Notes: generated by a model not told the origin, from the letters alone. Counted from the first letter of the stretch, positions 42,874-52,098 are shown. The stretch: DNA of 64,000 bases from Lachnospiraceae bacterium (GCA_910574715.1 CAJTCH010000018.1:21019-85018), one strand, 5' to 3'. Numbers and translations: made by a program.

Positions 42874-44232
42874 ATGGCATCACACATTAAAAACATGACC
42901 CAGGGAAAACCTGTTTCCCTGATCTTCTCATTTGCACTGCCGCTTATGATCGGCAATGTATTTCAACAGCTTTATACCGTCGTAGACACCATGGTCGTAG
43001 GCAAAGCCTTAGGTGTCGGCGCCCTTGCCGCCCTTGGCGCGGCGGACTGGCTCAACTGGATGATGCTTGGTATCATCCAGGGCTTCACCCAGGGCTTCGG
43101 CATCCTGATGGCACAGGAATTCGGCGCGGGCAGGCACGATAACCTGAGGAAATCCATCGGTACCTCCACGGTCCTTGCTTTCCTGTCTTCCATCGTACTG
43201 CTGGCGCTTGGACAACTGGCGGCACGCCCGGTCCTGCATCTCCTGCAGACGCCTTCCGAGATCCTTCCCGATACCCTGCTGTACCTGCGTATCATGTATC
43301 TTGGGATTCCGGTAGTGATGGCATATAACCTGCTGGCCTCGATCCTCCGTTCCCTCGGAGACGGCAAGACGCCACTTAACGCCATGATCATAGCCGCCGT
43401 CACCAATATTGCGCTGGATCTTCTGTTCGTGCTGGGCTTCGGGCTTGGTATTGCCGGAGCCGCCGCCGCAACGCTGATCGCCCAGTTGGTCTCAAGCCTG
43501 TTCTGCCTGTACCATATCCGAAAGATTGAGATCTTGAATCTTCAGCCGTCGGATTTCAGCCTCAGAGATAAGAATCTCTCCCTCCGGCTGCTGACGCTGG
43601 GCTTCCCCATGGCGTTTCAGAACGCTATCATATCCATTGGCGGCATGATCGTGCAGTCTGTAGTCAACGGATTCGGCGTCATTTTTATCGCAGGCTTCAC
43701 CGCCACCAACAAGCTATACGGCGTACTGGAAGTTGCAGCTACCTCCTACGGATATTCTATGGTCACGTACACCGGGCAGAACTTGGGTGCCGGCCAGACT
43801 GACCGCATCCGCCGGGGAGTGAGGTCCGCTCTTCTGATCGCACTTGCAACCTCCCTTGTCATTGCGCTTCTGATGATCTTCGGCGGAAAGATGATCCTTG
43901 GCTGTTTCATCTCAGGCACACCGGAAGAATTCGAGCAGACATTGGCGATCGCCTACTACTATCTGGCCATCATGAGCCTGTGCCTGCCGATCCTCTATAC
44001 CCTGCATATCACAAGGTCTGCTATTCAGGGGATGGGCAATACCATCCTGCCCCTTGTATCCGGCATCGCCGAATTCCTGATGCGGGCGCTGACCGCTATC
44101 TTCCTTCCCATGGTGATCGGAGAGAACGGGATCTTCTACGCGGAGATCATGGCATGGACCGGGGCGACGGTGATCCTGGTGATCAGCTATTTCGCCGTGA
44201 TCCGCAGGATGGAGAGGCTGTTGAAGCGATAA
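42874..44232 (+). CDS. MATE family efflux transporter
   Basis: 452 residues from MASHIKNMTQGKPVSLIFSF (42874; AGAGGT upstream), chosen over an earlier in-frame ATG that has no ribosome site. Twelve hydrophobic helices form two MatE halves, with PLMIGNVFQQLYTVVDTMVV in the first and PMAFQNAIISIGGMIVQSVV in the second. It exports drugs or metabolites with Na+ or H+. The substrate is unknown. It diverges from the aminopeptidase operon. Confidence 0.95.
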   Translation: MASHIKNMTQGKPVSLIFSFALPLMIGNVFQQLYTVVDTMVVGKALGVGALAALGAADWLNWMMLGIIQGFTQGFGILMAQEFGAGRHDNLRKSIGTSTVLAFLSSIVLLALGQLAARPVLHLLQTPSEILPDTLLYLRIMYLGIPVVMAYNLLASILRSLGDGKTPLNAMIIAAVTNIALDLLFVLGFGLGIAGAAAATLIAQLVSSLFCLYHIRKIEILNLQPSDFSLRDKNLSLRLLTLGFPMAFQNAIISIGGMIVQSVVNGFGVIFIAGFTATNKLYGVLEVAATSYGYSMVTYTGQNLGAGQTDRIRRGVRSALLIALATSLVIALLMIFGGKMILGCFISGTPEEFEQTLAIAYYYLAIMSLCLPILYTLHITRSAIQGMGNTILPLVSGIAEFLMRALTAIFLPMVIGENGIFYAEIMAWTGATVILVISYFAVIRRMERLLKR

Positions 44233-44280
44233 GCATTTTATGCCATAGAGTATATAAACTTTTAATAGGTGGTGTAAGTC

Positions 44281-44475
44281 ATGGAACTGGAGAAAAAGAA
44301 ACTTCCTGAAAGATTGCTGCTTGGATTATTACAGACCAAAGCAGAAGCCATGAGACAGATTGAAGACAATGATTATATTTCACTTCTGAAGCAGCATGGA
44401 ATTCAGGAAATCCACTCTTACGGAATCGCATGCTATAAGAAAACCTGCAAGATCATGCATAAGCTGAATTCCTAA
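44281..44475 (+). CDS. Hypothetical protein, 64 residues
   Basis: A small soluble protein, MELEKKKLPERLLLGLLQTK and onwards, ending MHKLNS, with charged helices and two cysteines near the end (GIACYKKTCKIMHK). AGGTGG lies 8 bases before the ATG, and it follows the MATE gene by 48 bases. The family is not recognised. A good ribosome site and a structured 3' end support expression. Confidence 0.65.
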   Translation: MELEKKKLPERLLLGLLQTKAEAMRQIEDNDYISLLKQHGIQEIHSYGIACYKKTCKIMHKLNS

Positions 44476-44507
44476 GGCTGCCAATACAATATGATTTCAC
44501 ACAGTCA

Positions 44508-44566
44508 AATACCCCGCTACAAGCAGCGAACATTAAGCTTGTAACACTGCTAAACAGCGGGGTATT
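44508..44566. terminator. Long two-part hairpin between convergent genes
   Basis: The outer stem AATACCCCGCT/AGCGGGGTATT (11 bp) encloses an inner stem ACAAGC/GCTTGT. The long T run typical of an intrinsic terminator is short on both sides, but the position between convergent stops fits a transcription end. Confidence 0.6.
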
Positions 44567-44613
44567 GGGTCTGCGCTTGTGCTTCGGCCGGTGCTGACCA
44601 TGCGCTGCTGTAA

Positions 44614-45852
44614 CTACATCTTCATATTCCCTGTCCCTACATACCGGACTCCATTCTCAAATACTCTCTTTCCGCCCAGGGTAACCAGCTTCACATCATT
44701 AAGTCTCGTAATATCCTTACTCAAATCCCCGCCGACTACCAGAAGATCCGCATCCAGTCCTTCCTTCACCAGCCCCCTGTCTTCTTCTACCCCCAGCACC
44801 TTTGCCGGATTCGAGGTGGCGGTCTCAATCGCCTGTACCGGCGTAATCCCGTATTCCACCATATATTGAAGTTCCCTGGCAAGCGGCAGAAGCGGCGACT
44901 GATACATCACCATATCCGTACCTGCGATCACCGTCACACCCGTATCATAGAATTCCTTGAAATGATTCCTGTAAGCCTTATATGCCGGCTCAAAATACTG
45001 ATAATCCTTCATCTCCTTCTGCATGACCGGATCGTTCACCGGCGCACCTGCATGCTTCTCAATATTCTCCTTACAGATATCATACAGCAGTGTATACGCC
45101 ATAATAGTCGGTGTCCACGCTATCCCCTTCTCGGCCATCTGCTTCGCATGATCCAGCGTCATGAAGGTCGCATGCTCTATGGTATCAAATCCGGCGTCAA
45201 TACACATCTGGATCCCCAGATTGGTTCCCGCATGCACTCCACATTTGATCCCCCTTCTATGACATTCATCCACCGCCGCGTCTAATTCTCCCTGGGTCAG
45301 CTCCGGCGTATGGGTCCGGTGCGTCGTCAATACCTTCACCCATTCCGCCCCGTCACGGATCTGCTTACGGATCTCCTTACGTACCTCCCAGGGACCGTCC
45401 ACCTGCTCCACCTCTTCCCAGGCATGCCCTCCGGTCATACAGATCCCTGTATCCGTGTGAGTGATCCGCGGAATGGTAACAAATCCCTTCTCGGCCGCAA
45501 GCTTCAGATTCTTACAGACCCCATGTGCCGACGACATATCCCTTACTGATGTGATCCCCCGCTCGAACGCCGCCTGGGCATGCTGCAGGGCATAAAGCAT
45601 GATAAGCTGCGGACCATAATTGAAACTGTCCGGCTGAGAATACCAGTATCCCAGGTGGACATGCATGTCGCAGAGACCCGGGAGCAGCGTTGCATCCCCG
45701 TAATCCTTCACTTCCTCTTGGGGAAACTCCCTCATAAGAACCGATGGCTCCCCGATCCTCTGGATCTTGCCGTCTGTTCCCACAAGTACGGCGCGGTTCT
45801 CAAGGACCGTCTTGCCGTCCCCCGTTATCAAATGTCTGGCTGCTATGATCAT
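44614..45852 (-). CDS. Amidohydrolase family protein (imidazolonepropionase-like)
   Basis: 412 residues. The metal-dependent hydrolase fold is shown by GLCDMHVHLGYW (HxH), GIKCGVHAGT and DAGFDTIEHATFM (His ligands), and VTVIAGTDMVMY (catalytic Asp). The C-terminal part ATSNPAKVLGVEEDRGLVKE is typical of the subtype VI/imidazolonepropionase-like group, which includes Xaa-Pro dipeptidases and aryl-dialkylphosphatase-like enzymes. The substrate is unknown. It lies downstream of the LeuA-AraC gene with a 70-base gap lacking a terminator, so read-through is possible. Confidence 0.88.
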   Translation of the reverse strand: MIIAARHLITGDGKTVLENRAVLVGTDGKIQRIGEPSVLMREFPQEEVKDYGDATLLPGLCDMHVHLGYWYSQPDSFNYGPQLIMLYALQHAQAAFERGITSVRDMSSAHGVCKNLKLAAEKGFVTIPRITHTDTGICMTGGHAWEEVEQVDGPWEVRKEIRKQIRDGAEWVKVLTTHRTHTPELTQGELDAAVDECHRRGIKCGVHAGTNLGIQMCIDAGFDTIEHATFMTLDHAKQMAEKGIAWTPTIMAYTLLYDICKENIEKHAGAPVNDPVMQKEMKDYQYFEPAYKAYRNHFKEFYDTGVTVIAGTDMVMYQSPLLPLARELQYMVEYGITPVQAIETATSNPAKVLGVEEDRGLVKEGLDADLLVVGGDLSKDITRLNDVKLVTLGGKRVFENGVRYVGTGNMKM

Positions 45853-45922
45853 CTTTCTCTCATCCCCCTATGCTTTTGCGCCGTAAATTCTAAATATTTT
45901 CCAGAGACGGCTTTTGATATAT

Positions 45923-47920
45923 CTACTTCTGATTCCGAAACTGCATCGGCGTTGTATTATATGCCTTCTTGAACATCCGGTTGAAATGCTCCACATTCTG
46001 ATATCCTACCGACAACGCGATATTCTCCACCGTCATATTACTGCTCTTTAACAATGCCTTCGCCTTCTTCATCCGGATCTTCTTAACCAGCTCCCCGAAT
46101 GTCAGACCCGATTTCTCCTTCACATATTTAGAAATATACGGCTTCGACAGATAGAACTTCTCAGCCAAATCATCCAACGTAATATCGACATAGTTCGCCT
46201 GGATGTAATTCATGATCTCGATCATTCTCTCATCTTTGCATCCGTCGGCGCTCCCGATCTCCTCGATCTTATTGACAGCAACGGTCAGCGCTTCGATGGA
46301 AGCCTTGATGATATCTGCATCGATTCCCACGCCCCAGAAGTTCCTGCCGCTGCACACGATACCCACGTAGGCAACCGCCTTGGATGAGGAACCTCTGGTC
46401 AGAGAATGCTCCTCATAGAACCGAAGCTCATAGCTGATATTAAAATACTGCTTGATCGCATTGCTCACCGCATCCAGACGTCCATTTCCCATGGCAGTGA
46501 TCACCCTGGTCTCGCCGCCATGATTGATCGTCACTTCTGCCGTGATCCCGTCCACCTGTTTGAAATGGCACTCATCTATATGGAATACCGGTTTGGTATT
46601 GATATAATGATCTGAGAAAATCTGGTATACCCACTCCGGATTCAGCTCCTTATGCGCCTTGTCGGATACGTCCTTCACCAGATATCCAACCTCCTCGCGC
46701 ATCTTCTGCGGCAGGTTGATGCCATGGCTCTGCTTCAGGATATAGTTCACGCCGCCCTTGCCGGACTGGCTATTGATGCGGATCACATCAGAGTCATACC
46801 TTCTTCCCACATCCTGAGGATCGATCGGAAGATACGGAACCGTCCAGGTATCGCACTGCTTCTCCTCCCTCCAGGTCATACCCTTGGCAATAGCATCCTG
46901 ATGGGAACCGGAAAATGCGGTAAATACCAGATCGCCCGCATACGGCTGACGGTCATACACTTCCATCCTCGTCAGACGCTCATAGGTCTCGCGGATATGC
47001 TTCATATCAGAGAAGTCAAGTCCCGGATCCACACCATGAGAATACATATTCATTCCCATAGTCACGATATCCACATTACCGGTGCGCTCTCCATTGCCGA
47101 ATAACGTTCCCTCGATCCGGTCTGCCCCCGCAAGTATCCCAAGCTCCGCCGTCGCCACACCGCAGCCGCGGTCATTATGCGGATGCAGGCAGAGGATTAC
47201 ATTGTCCCTGTAATTCAGATGCTTGTTCACGTACTCCAACTGACATGCAAACACATGGGGCATAGCGTTCTCCACCGTCGTAGGGATGTTGATGATCGCC
47301 TTGTTATCTGCCGTTGGCTTCCATATGTCTAAGACCGCATTGCAGACCTCCACCGCGTAATCCACTTCCGTCCCCGGGAAACTCTCCGGGCTGTACTGGA
47401 AAGTGAAATTCCCGTCCGTCTCAGAAGCCAAATCTAACAAAAGCTTCGCTCCGTCAATCGCAATCTGTTTGATCTCCTCCTTACTCTTCCTGAATACCTG
47501 CTCCCGCTGCGCAACGGAAGTCGAATTATACAGATGCACCACCGCATGGGGCGCACCCTTGACCGCCTCGAAGGTCTTCTTGATTATATGCTCTCTCGCC
47601 TGAGTCAGCACCTGCACCGTCACATCATCCGGAATCATCTTCTTCTCGATCAGCGTTCTCATAAACTGATACTCCGTCTCCGATGCTGCCGGGAACCCTA
47701 CCTCGATCTCCTTAAAACCGATATCCACCAACATCTGGAAGAATTCTAACTTCTCCTCCAGGCTCATAGGCTCGATCAACGCCTGATTGCCGTCGCGCAA
47801 GTCAACGCTGCACCAGATCGGAGGCTTGTTGATATACTCCTTTTTCACCCAGTCATAGGTGACTTCAGGGGGCATAAAATATGTTCTCTCATATTTCTGA
47901 CAATTCTTCATAATCTTCAT
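45923..47920 (-). CDS. leuA: 2-isopropylmalate synthase fused to an AraC-type DNA-binding domain
   Basis: 665 residues. The HMGL-like catalytic barrel spans about 30-330, with CSVDLRDGNQALIEPMSL (metal-binding Arg-Asp) and CLHPHNDRGCGVATAELG (HxH), of the Mycobacterium-type LeuA2 class. A linker and the LeuA dimerisation/allosteric domain (about 440-560, VDGITAEVTINHGGETRVIT and SKAVAYVGIVCSGRNFWGVG) follow; there leucine normally binds. Residues about 567-665 form a complete AraC/XylS domain with two helix-turn-helix units: DLAEKFYLSKPYISKYVKEK and NIALSVGYQNVEHFNRMFKK. The reading frame is continuous and the family parts look intact, so this is a real fusion, about 100 residues longer than LeuA2. 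It may regulate its own or leucine genes. No other leu gene is in the window. Confidence 0.93.
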   Translation of the reverse strand: MKIMKNCQKYERTYFMPPEVTYDWVKKEYINKPPIWCSVDLRDGNQALIEPMSLEEKLEFFQMLVDIGFKEIEVGFPAASETEYQFMRTLIEKKMIPDDVTVQVLTQAREHIIKKTFEAVKGAPHAVVHLYNSTSVAQREQVFRKSKEEIKQIAIDGAKLLLDLASETDGNFTFQYSPESFPGTEVDYAVEVCNAVLDIWKPTADNKAIINIPTTVENAMPHVFACQLEYVNKHLNYRDNVILCLHPHNDRGCGVATAELGILAGADRIEGTLFGNGERTGNVDIVTMGMNMYSHGVDPGLDFSDMKHIRETYERLTRMEVYDRQPYAGDLVFTAFSGSHQDAIAKGMTWREEKQCDTWTVPYLPIDPQDVGRRYDSDVIRINSQSGKGGVNYILKQSHGINLPQKMREEVGYLVKDVSDKAHKELNPEWVYQIFSDHYINTKPVFHIDECHFKQVDGITAEVTINHGGETRVITAMGNGRLDAVSNAIKQYFNISYELRFYEEHSLTRGSSSKAVAYVGIVCSGRNFWGVGIDADIIKASIEALTVAVNKIEEIGSADGCKDERMIEIMNYIQANYVDITLDDLAEKFYLSKPYISKYVKEKSGLTFGELVKKIRMKKAKALLKSSNMTVENIALSVGYQNVEHFNRMFKKAYNTTPMQFRNQK

Positions 47921-48006
47921 TCTCTCCTTCCATATTTCCTACCCGCAAGACATCGGCCAAATGCCCTGCCAGTATAATAATAATCATCAACCATGTTGCA
48001 CATTTT

Positions 48007-48028
48007 TAACACCTTCTTATCCTAACAC
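48007..48028 (-). promoter_or_regulatory. Direct repeat upstream of leuA-araC, candidate operator
   Basis: GTGTTA occurs twice on the minus strand (48028-48023 and 48012-48007), 16 bases apart. They lie just upstream of a weak promoter (about TGCAAC, then TATACT near 47970-48000), with the symporter terminator beyond. AraC-type regulators often bind direct repeats, but the 16-base spacing is shorter than typical, so this is tentative. Confidence 0.25.
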
Positions 48029-48040
48029 ATATATAAAAAA

Positions 48041-48071
48041 AAGGAAAGTGATAATTTTAATCACTTTCCTT
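48041..48071 (-). terminator. Terminator of the symporter gene
   Basis: The 12-bp stem AAGGAAAGTGAT/ATCACTTTCCTT with a short AT loop is followed by TTTTTT on the minus strand, directly after the symporter stop. It insulates leuA-araC from upstream transcription. Confidence 0.9.
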
Positions 48072-48079
48072 GATGTATT

Positions 48080-49666
48080 TTATTCCTGAAGAGAAGATCT
48101 CTTCGTGATAGTTACCGTCTCATCATAACAGGAGAAGATCTCCTGAAGCTTGGCATCATCCTGCTTCTTCGTAAATAAACTGATGACCGGCACGATGACC
48201 AGACCGCCCACCATAGCGATCACACCGGAGTTAATGGATGATTTGAAGATATATCCAAGAACCGCTCCCCAGCCTGTGACATCCACTCCGCCAAGTGTCA
48301 CAAAAAGCTGCAGCAACGCGATCCCGCATCCCCAGACAAAGCACACCACCACAGAGATCTTGGTGATTCCTTTCCAGTACAGGCCATACATGAACGGCGC
48401 AAGGAATGCTCCTGCCAGCGCTCCCCAGGATACACCCATCATCTGTGCGATAAATGTCACTTCCGGATGCGCATCCTTGAAGATCGCGATCACAGCCGAT
48501 ATCAGGATAAAGAACACAATGAACGACCTCATAATGGAAACCTGCTTCTTCTCAGACATTCCCTGTTTTGCCGCCGGCTTGATGACATCCAATGTAAAGG
48601 TAGAACTGGACGTCAGAACCAGAGAAGACAAGGTAGACATGGAGGCCGATAACACCAGTACGATCACCACCGCTATAATGATAGACGGCAATGCAGAAAG
48701 CATGGTCGGTACGATCGTATCGAACAGGGGCTTCCCTGTCGCCTCATTCATCACTACCTTGTCGCCGTAGAGCCTTCCGAATCCTCCAAGAAAATAGCAG
48801 CCTCCGGCTACAATGATCGCAAATACCGTTGAGATCACGGTCCCCTTATGTATATCCTTCTCGCTCTTGATGGCGTAGAACTTCCCGACCATCTGAGGCA
48901 GTCCCCAGGTACCAAGAGAAGTCAGAACGACCACAAAGAGAAGCGCAAGCGGGTCCGGTCCGAGGAACGCGGAATACGCCCCCTCCCAGCCAGCATCTCC
49001 CGTAATAGATGCAAGTGACCTAGTCGCCGCAAGCAGACCGCCATTCTCCGACAATACCGCTCCGATTACCGCACAGATCCCGAACAGCATGATGATTCCC
49101 TGGATAAAATCATTGATCGCCGTCGCCATGTATCCGCCGAAGATCACATAGAATCCCGTCAGCACCGCCATCACCGCGATCACCACCCAGTAAGGAATAT
49201 CAAACACCAGACCGAACAGACTTGATAATCCATTATACAGTGAGGCCGTATATGGAATCAGGAAGAAAAATACGATAATAGACGCCGCCACCTTAAGCGG
49301 AACCGAATCAAACCGTTTCCCGAAGAAATCCGGCATCGTCTTCGCATCCAAATGCTGGGTCATAACACGGGTCCTTCTTCCAAGAACATTCCATGCAAGC
49401 AATGATCCGATAAATGCGTTGCCAAGCCCTGCCCAGGTGGCAGACATCCCGAAGTTCCAGCCGAACTGCCCTGCATACCCCACGAAAATAACCGCAGAAA
49501 AATACGACGTACCGAATGCAAATGCAGTCAGCCACGGACCGACTCCCCGGCCTCCCAGCACGAATCCATCCACGTCCGTCGCATGCTTCCTTGAGTAAAA
49601 TCCAACATAGATCATGACGGCAAAAAATACAACCAACATGATCACACATAATATTTCCTTTGACAT
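48080..49666 (-). CDS. Sodium:solute symporter (SSS family, PanF/PutP-like)
   Basis: 528 residues with about thirteen membrane helices. Family features are FVLGGRGVGPWLTAFAFGTS and YFSAVIFVGYAGQFGWNFGM in helices 2-3, and SASMSTLSSLVLTSSSTFTL with the conserved Ser/Thr Na+ site region. The substrate (an amino acid, organic acid or vitamin) cannot be set. GAGGGAATGAGAG precedes the ATG. A perfect promoter and a palindromic operator sit upstream, and the GlnKL-like two-component system is divergently transcribed, so that system or another repressor may control it. Confidence 0.93.
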   Translation of the reverse strand: MSKEILCVIMLVVFFAVMIYVGFYSRKHATDVDGFVLGGRGVGPWLTAFAFGTSYFSAVIFVGYAGQFGWNFGMSATWAGLGNAFIGSLLAWNVLGRRTRVMTQHLDAKTMPDFFGKRFDSVPLKVAASIIVFFFLIPYTASLYNGLSSLFGLVFDIPYWVVIAVMAVLTGFYVIFGGYMATAINDFIQGIIMLFGICAVIGAVLSENGGLLAATRSLASITGDAGWEGAYSAFLGPDPLALLFVVVLTSLGTWGLPQMVGKFYAIKSEKDIHKGTVISTVFAIIVAGGCYFLGGFGRLYGDKVVMNEATGKPLFDTIVPTMLSALPSIIIAVVIVLVLSASMSTLSSLVLTSSSTFTLDVIKPAAKQGMSEKKQVSIMRSFIVFFILISAVIAIFKDAHPEVTFIAQMMGVSWGALAGAFLAPFMYGLYWKGITKISVVVCFVWGCGIALLQLFVTLGGVDVTGWGAVLGYIFKSSINSGVIAMVGGLVIVPVISLFTKKQDDAKLQEIFSCYDETVTITKRSSLQE

Positions 49667-49711
49667 CTCTCATTCCCTCCAAGCTGTAACTTTCGATACA
49701 TCAACCATTCA

Positions 49712-49734
49712 CTTTAAAGCGTTACGCTTTAAAG
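49712..49734. promoter_or_regulatory. Perfect 10+3+10 palindrome, candidate operator of the symporter gene
   Basis: CTTTAAAGCG-TTA-CGCTTTAAAG is a perfect inverted repeat with a 3-base centre, followed by AGCGCT (49732-49738). It begins about 20 bases downstream of the -10 of the symporter promoter, the position for a roadblock or repressor site. The AGCGCT core resembles LacI/GntR-type operators. No such repressor is in the window. Confidence 0.6.
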
Positions 49735-49753
49735 CGCTAAATTATCCTTGAAT

Positions 49754-49782
49754 ATATTAGCATACCGGACTCTATCTGTCAA
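49754..49782 (-). promoter_or_regulatory. Consensus sigma-A promoter of the symporter gene
   Basis: Minus strand TTGACA (49782-49777), 17-base spacer, TAATAT (49759-49754). The -35 is perfect, so basal strength is high unless repressed at the palindrome downstream. Confidence 0.85.
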
Positions 49783-49815
49783 CACCTTTTTGCAGGCAGA
49801 AATATCTTTTACCAC

Positions 49816-49844
49816 TTGCGAAGCTGCACATTTTCCCGTATATT
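49816..49844 (+). promoter_or_regulatory. Promoter of the two-component system genes
   Basis: TTGCGA (49816-49821), 17-base spacer, TATATT (49839-49844), about 30 bases before the kinase ATG. It is back to back with the symporter promoter. Confidence 0.6.
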
Positions 49845-49873
49845 TAAAATGGAAGATCTTGAAGGAGATGCCT

Positions 49874-51202
49874 ATGAAAAGCTGCCTGCATAAAACCTTA
49901 TTTTACAGTCTGTTTACAATCCTTGCCGCTCAGTTCAGTATGAACCTGTTTATCGCGGATTTTAAGATATCTATGGGAATCATCTGCTTCTCTGTCCTAT
50001 TATTCATGACAGAGGATTTCCCGCTGCTTCCGGCTGCCGGGTGCTCCGCCGCCGGTGTTTTTCTCATACGTCTTACGCTCTACTGGTTCAAAAACGGCCG
50101 CTTAGATCAGATGCCGCTTGCCTATATGCCGGAGATTGCTTTCTATATCAGCTATGGACTGCTCCTATATCTGTATATCCGCCTGCATTCTGATTTCCGT
50201 AATCATATCCGACAATCGCTCCTCGTACTATTCTTTGTCGATTACGCAGCGAATCTCTGTGAACTGCTTCTGCGGCTTAGGGGAAATGTACCCGATCTTC
50301 AGGCACAGACCGGTATCCTTCTGGTTGCCCTGTTTCGTGTACTCATCATCGGATGTATCCTCATGACCTTCCGGCAGTACCGGTTATTCCTCTTAAAGCA
50401 GGAACACGAAGAACGCTATAAGCGGCTGCTTCTTCTCATTTCCAGACTGAACGGCGAGATCGTCTGGATGAAGAAGAATACCGCCCTGATCGAAGATACC
50501 ATGAGCACCGCCTACCAGTTATACCGAACCTTAAAGGAACTCCTTCCAGAGGATCCGCTCTACACCCAGGCGCTCTCCGTAGCCAAGGATATCCATGAGA
50601 TAAAGAAAGAATACTTTCTGATCATGCGCGGAATTTCCGAGGCGCTCGATCAAGAGTTAGAGTCTGACGGGATGTACTTAGACGACATTTTCCGGATCCT
50701 CCATGACTTCTTGCGGCTTACCGCGGCAGAACAGAAGAAATCCCTTGATTTTTCCTTCTTCTGCCGGGACAGTCTATATACCGAGCAGCACTATGCACTG
50801 CTGTCCGTCTTCCGGAATCTGTCTGTAAATGCACTGGAAGCGGGGATCTCATCCCCGGTATCCATCCAGATCTCACAGACCCGGACAGAATCGTCCGACG
50901 CCGGAAGTATCTATGTCTTTACGATCACTGACAACGGTCCGGGAATTCCGGAAGAATACAGAACCGATATATTCAAAGCCGGCTTCTCCACTAAGATCAA
51001 CTGTGCGACCGGTGAGATCAACCGGGGGCTTGGGCTTAATCTGGTGAAGGATCTGATCGAGACACAGCTCAAAGGCCGGATCACATTGACTTCCGTTCCA
51101 GGCCGGACAACCTTTACTATACAGATACCTGAAAGATTTTTCATGCCTGAACCACGTTCTCACAGTCAGCGCAGTGAATACGCAGACCTGTCGGAACCAT
51201 AA
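49874..51202 (+). CDS. Sensor histidine kinase, GlnK (YcbA)-like
   Basis: 442 residues from MKSCLHKTLFYSLF (49874; AAGGAG about 6 bases upstream). Five to six N-terminal membrane helices (about 5-190) make up the sensor. The phospho-acceptor is expected at the His in DIHEIKKEYFLIMRG, the GHKL/SPOB-type position. The ATPase domain has FRNLSVNALEAG (N-box), ITDNGPGIP and NRGLGLNLVKDLIE. Ligand unknown; B. subtilis GlnK belongs to this family and controls glutamine use. The response regulator gene follows by about 40 bases in the same operon. Confidence 0.88.
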   Translation: MKSCLHKTLFYSLFTILAAQFSMNLFIADFKISMGIICFSVLLFMTEDFPLLPAAGCSAAGVFLIRLTLYWFKNGRLDQMPLAYMPEIAFYISYGLLLYLYIRLHSDFRNHIRQSLLVLFFVDYAANLCELLLRLRGNVPDLQAQTGILLVALFRVLIIGCILMTFRQYRLFLLKQEHEERYKRLLLLISRLNGEIVWMKKNTALIEDTMSTAYQLYRTLKELLPEDPLYTQALSVAKDIHEIKKEYFLIMRGISEALDQELESDGMYLDDIFRILHDFLRLTAAEQKKSLDFSFFCRDSLYTEQHYALLSVFRNLSVNALEAGISSPVSIQISQTRTESSDAGSIYVFTITDNGPGIPEEYRTDIFKAGFSTKINCATGEINRGLGLNLVKDLIETQLKGRITLTSVPGRTTFTIQIPERFFMPEPRSHSQRSEYADLSEP

Positions 51203-51243
51203 TGCAGCACGGGCTTTGCAGATGTAACAGAAAGAGGGAACAC

Positions 51244-52098
51244 ATGAATTTTTATCTCATTGACGACGACAAGAATATAAGAAATATTTTGAAGATCATT
51301 ATCACAAAACAGAAGCTTGGAACCGTGTGCGGAAACGCGGGAAATGCACAGGATGCCCTTGAGGACATCTCCGTCCTTCATCCGGATATCGTCATTGTCG
51401 ATCTCCTCATGCCCGATACAGACGGGATCACACTCGTTGGGCAGATGCGCCCGCTTCTTCCCGACACGGCATTTATTATGCTATCCCAGGTGACCTCCAA
51501 GGATATGGTTGCCTCCGCCTACGAAGCAGGCATCGAATTCTTCATCCAGAAGCCGGTCAACAGTATCGAGGTGGAATCCGTCATACGCAGAATAAAGGAG
51601 AATCTCTCCATGCGCCGCACCATGAGCCGGATACAGAATATTTTCCTCGAGGATAACGCACCCAGGCAGCCGGCGCCTGTCGCTTCCTCTGCTTCCGTAT
51701 CTACTTATACGTCCTCTCCCGCCCTCTCCAATATCCTGCAAAGGCTTGGGATCATCGGGGTACTTGGAAGTAAGGATATCATCACCGTCGCAGAATACAT
51801 GATCGCCAATCATGAACACCTGGACGATACAACATTGCATGAACTGTGCAGCCGTTTCAGCGATTCCCCCAAGTCCATGGAGCAGCGGATCCGCCGTGCC
51901 GCAGCCGCAGGCCTTGTGAATCTGGCTCATCTGGGGATCGAGGATTATTCCAACGAAATATTTACCGAGTATTCCAATACTCTGTATAATTTCGAACAGG
52001 TACGCAAGGAAATGGACTTCATCCGCGGTAAAAGTGACAAACATGGCAACGTAAAGATCAAAAACTTTCTGAATGCACTGACGGCCCATTGTAAATAG
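51244..52098 (+). CDS. Response regulator with C-terminal YcbB domain, GlnL-like
   Basis: 284 residues from MNFYLIDDDKNIRNILKI (51244; AGAGGGAAC upstream). The receiver domain spans 1-120, with acceptor Asp in VDLLMPDTDG and the Lys in FIQKPVNS. The C-terminal YcbB domain (about 165-280) has the family stretch FSDSPKSMEQRIRRAAAAGL and later YNFEQVRKEMDFIRGKS. YcbB regulators bind direct repeats; a 10-base tandem repeat stands upstream of the next gene. It is paired with the kinase just upstream. Confidence 0.92.
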   Translation: MNFYLIDDDKNIRNILKIIITKQKLGTVCGNAGNAQDALEDISVLHPDIVIVDLLMPDTDGITLVGQMRPLLPDTAFIMLSQVTSKDMVASAYEAGIEFFIQKPVNSIEVESVIRRIKENLSMRRTMSRIQNIFLEDNAPRQPAPVASSASVSTYTSSPALSNILQRLGIIGVLGSKDIITVAEYMIANHEHLDDTTLHELCSRFSDSPKSMEQRIRRAAAAGLVNLAHLGIEDYSNEIFTEYSNTLYNFEQVRKEMDFIRGKSDKHGNVKIKNFLNALTAHCK

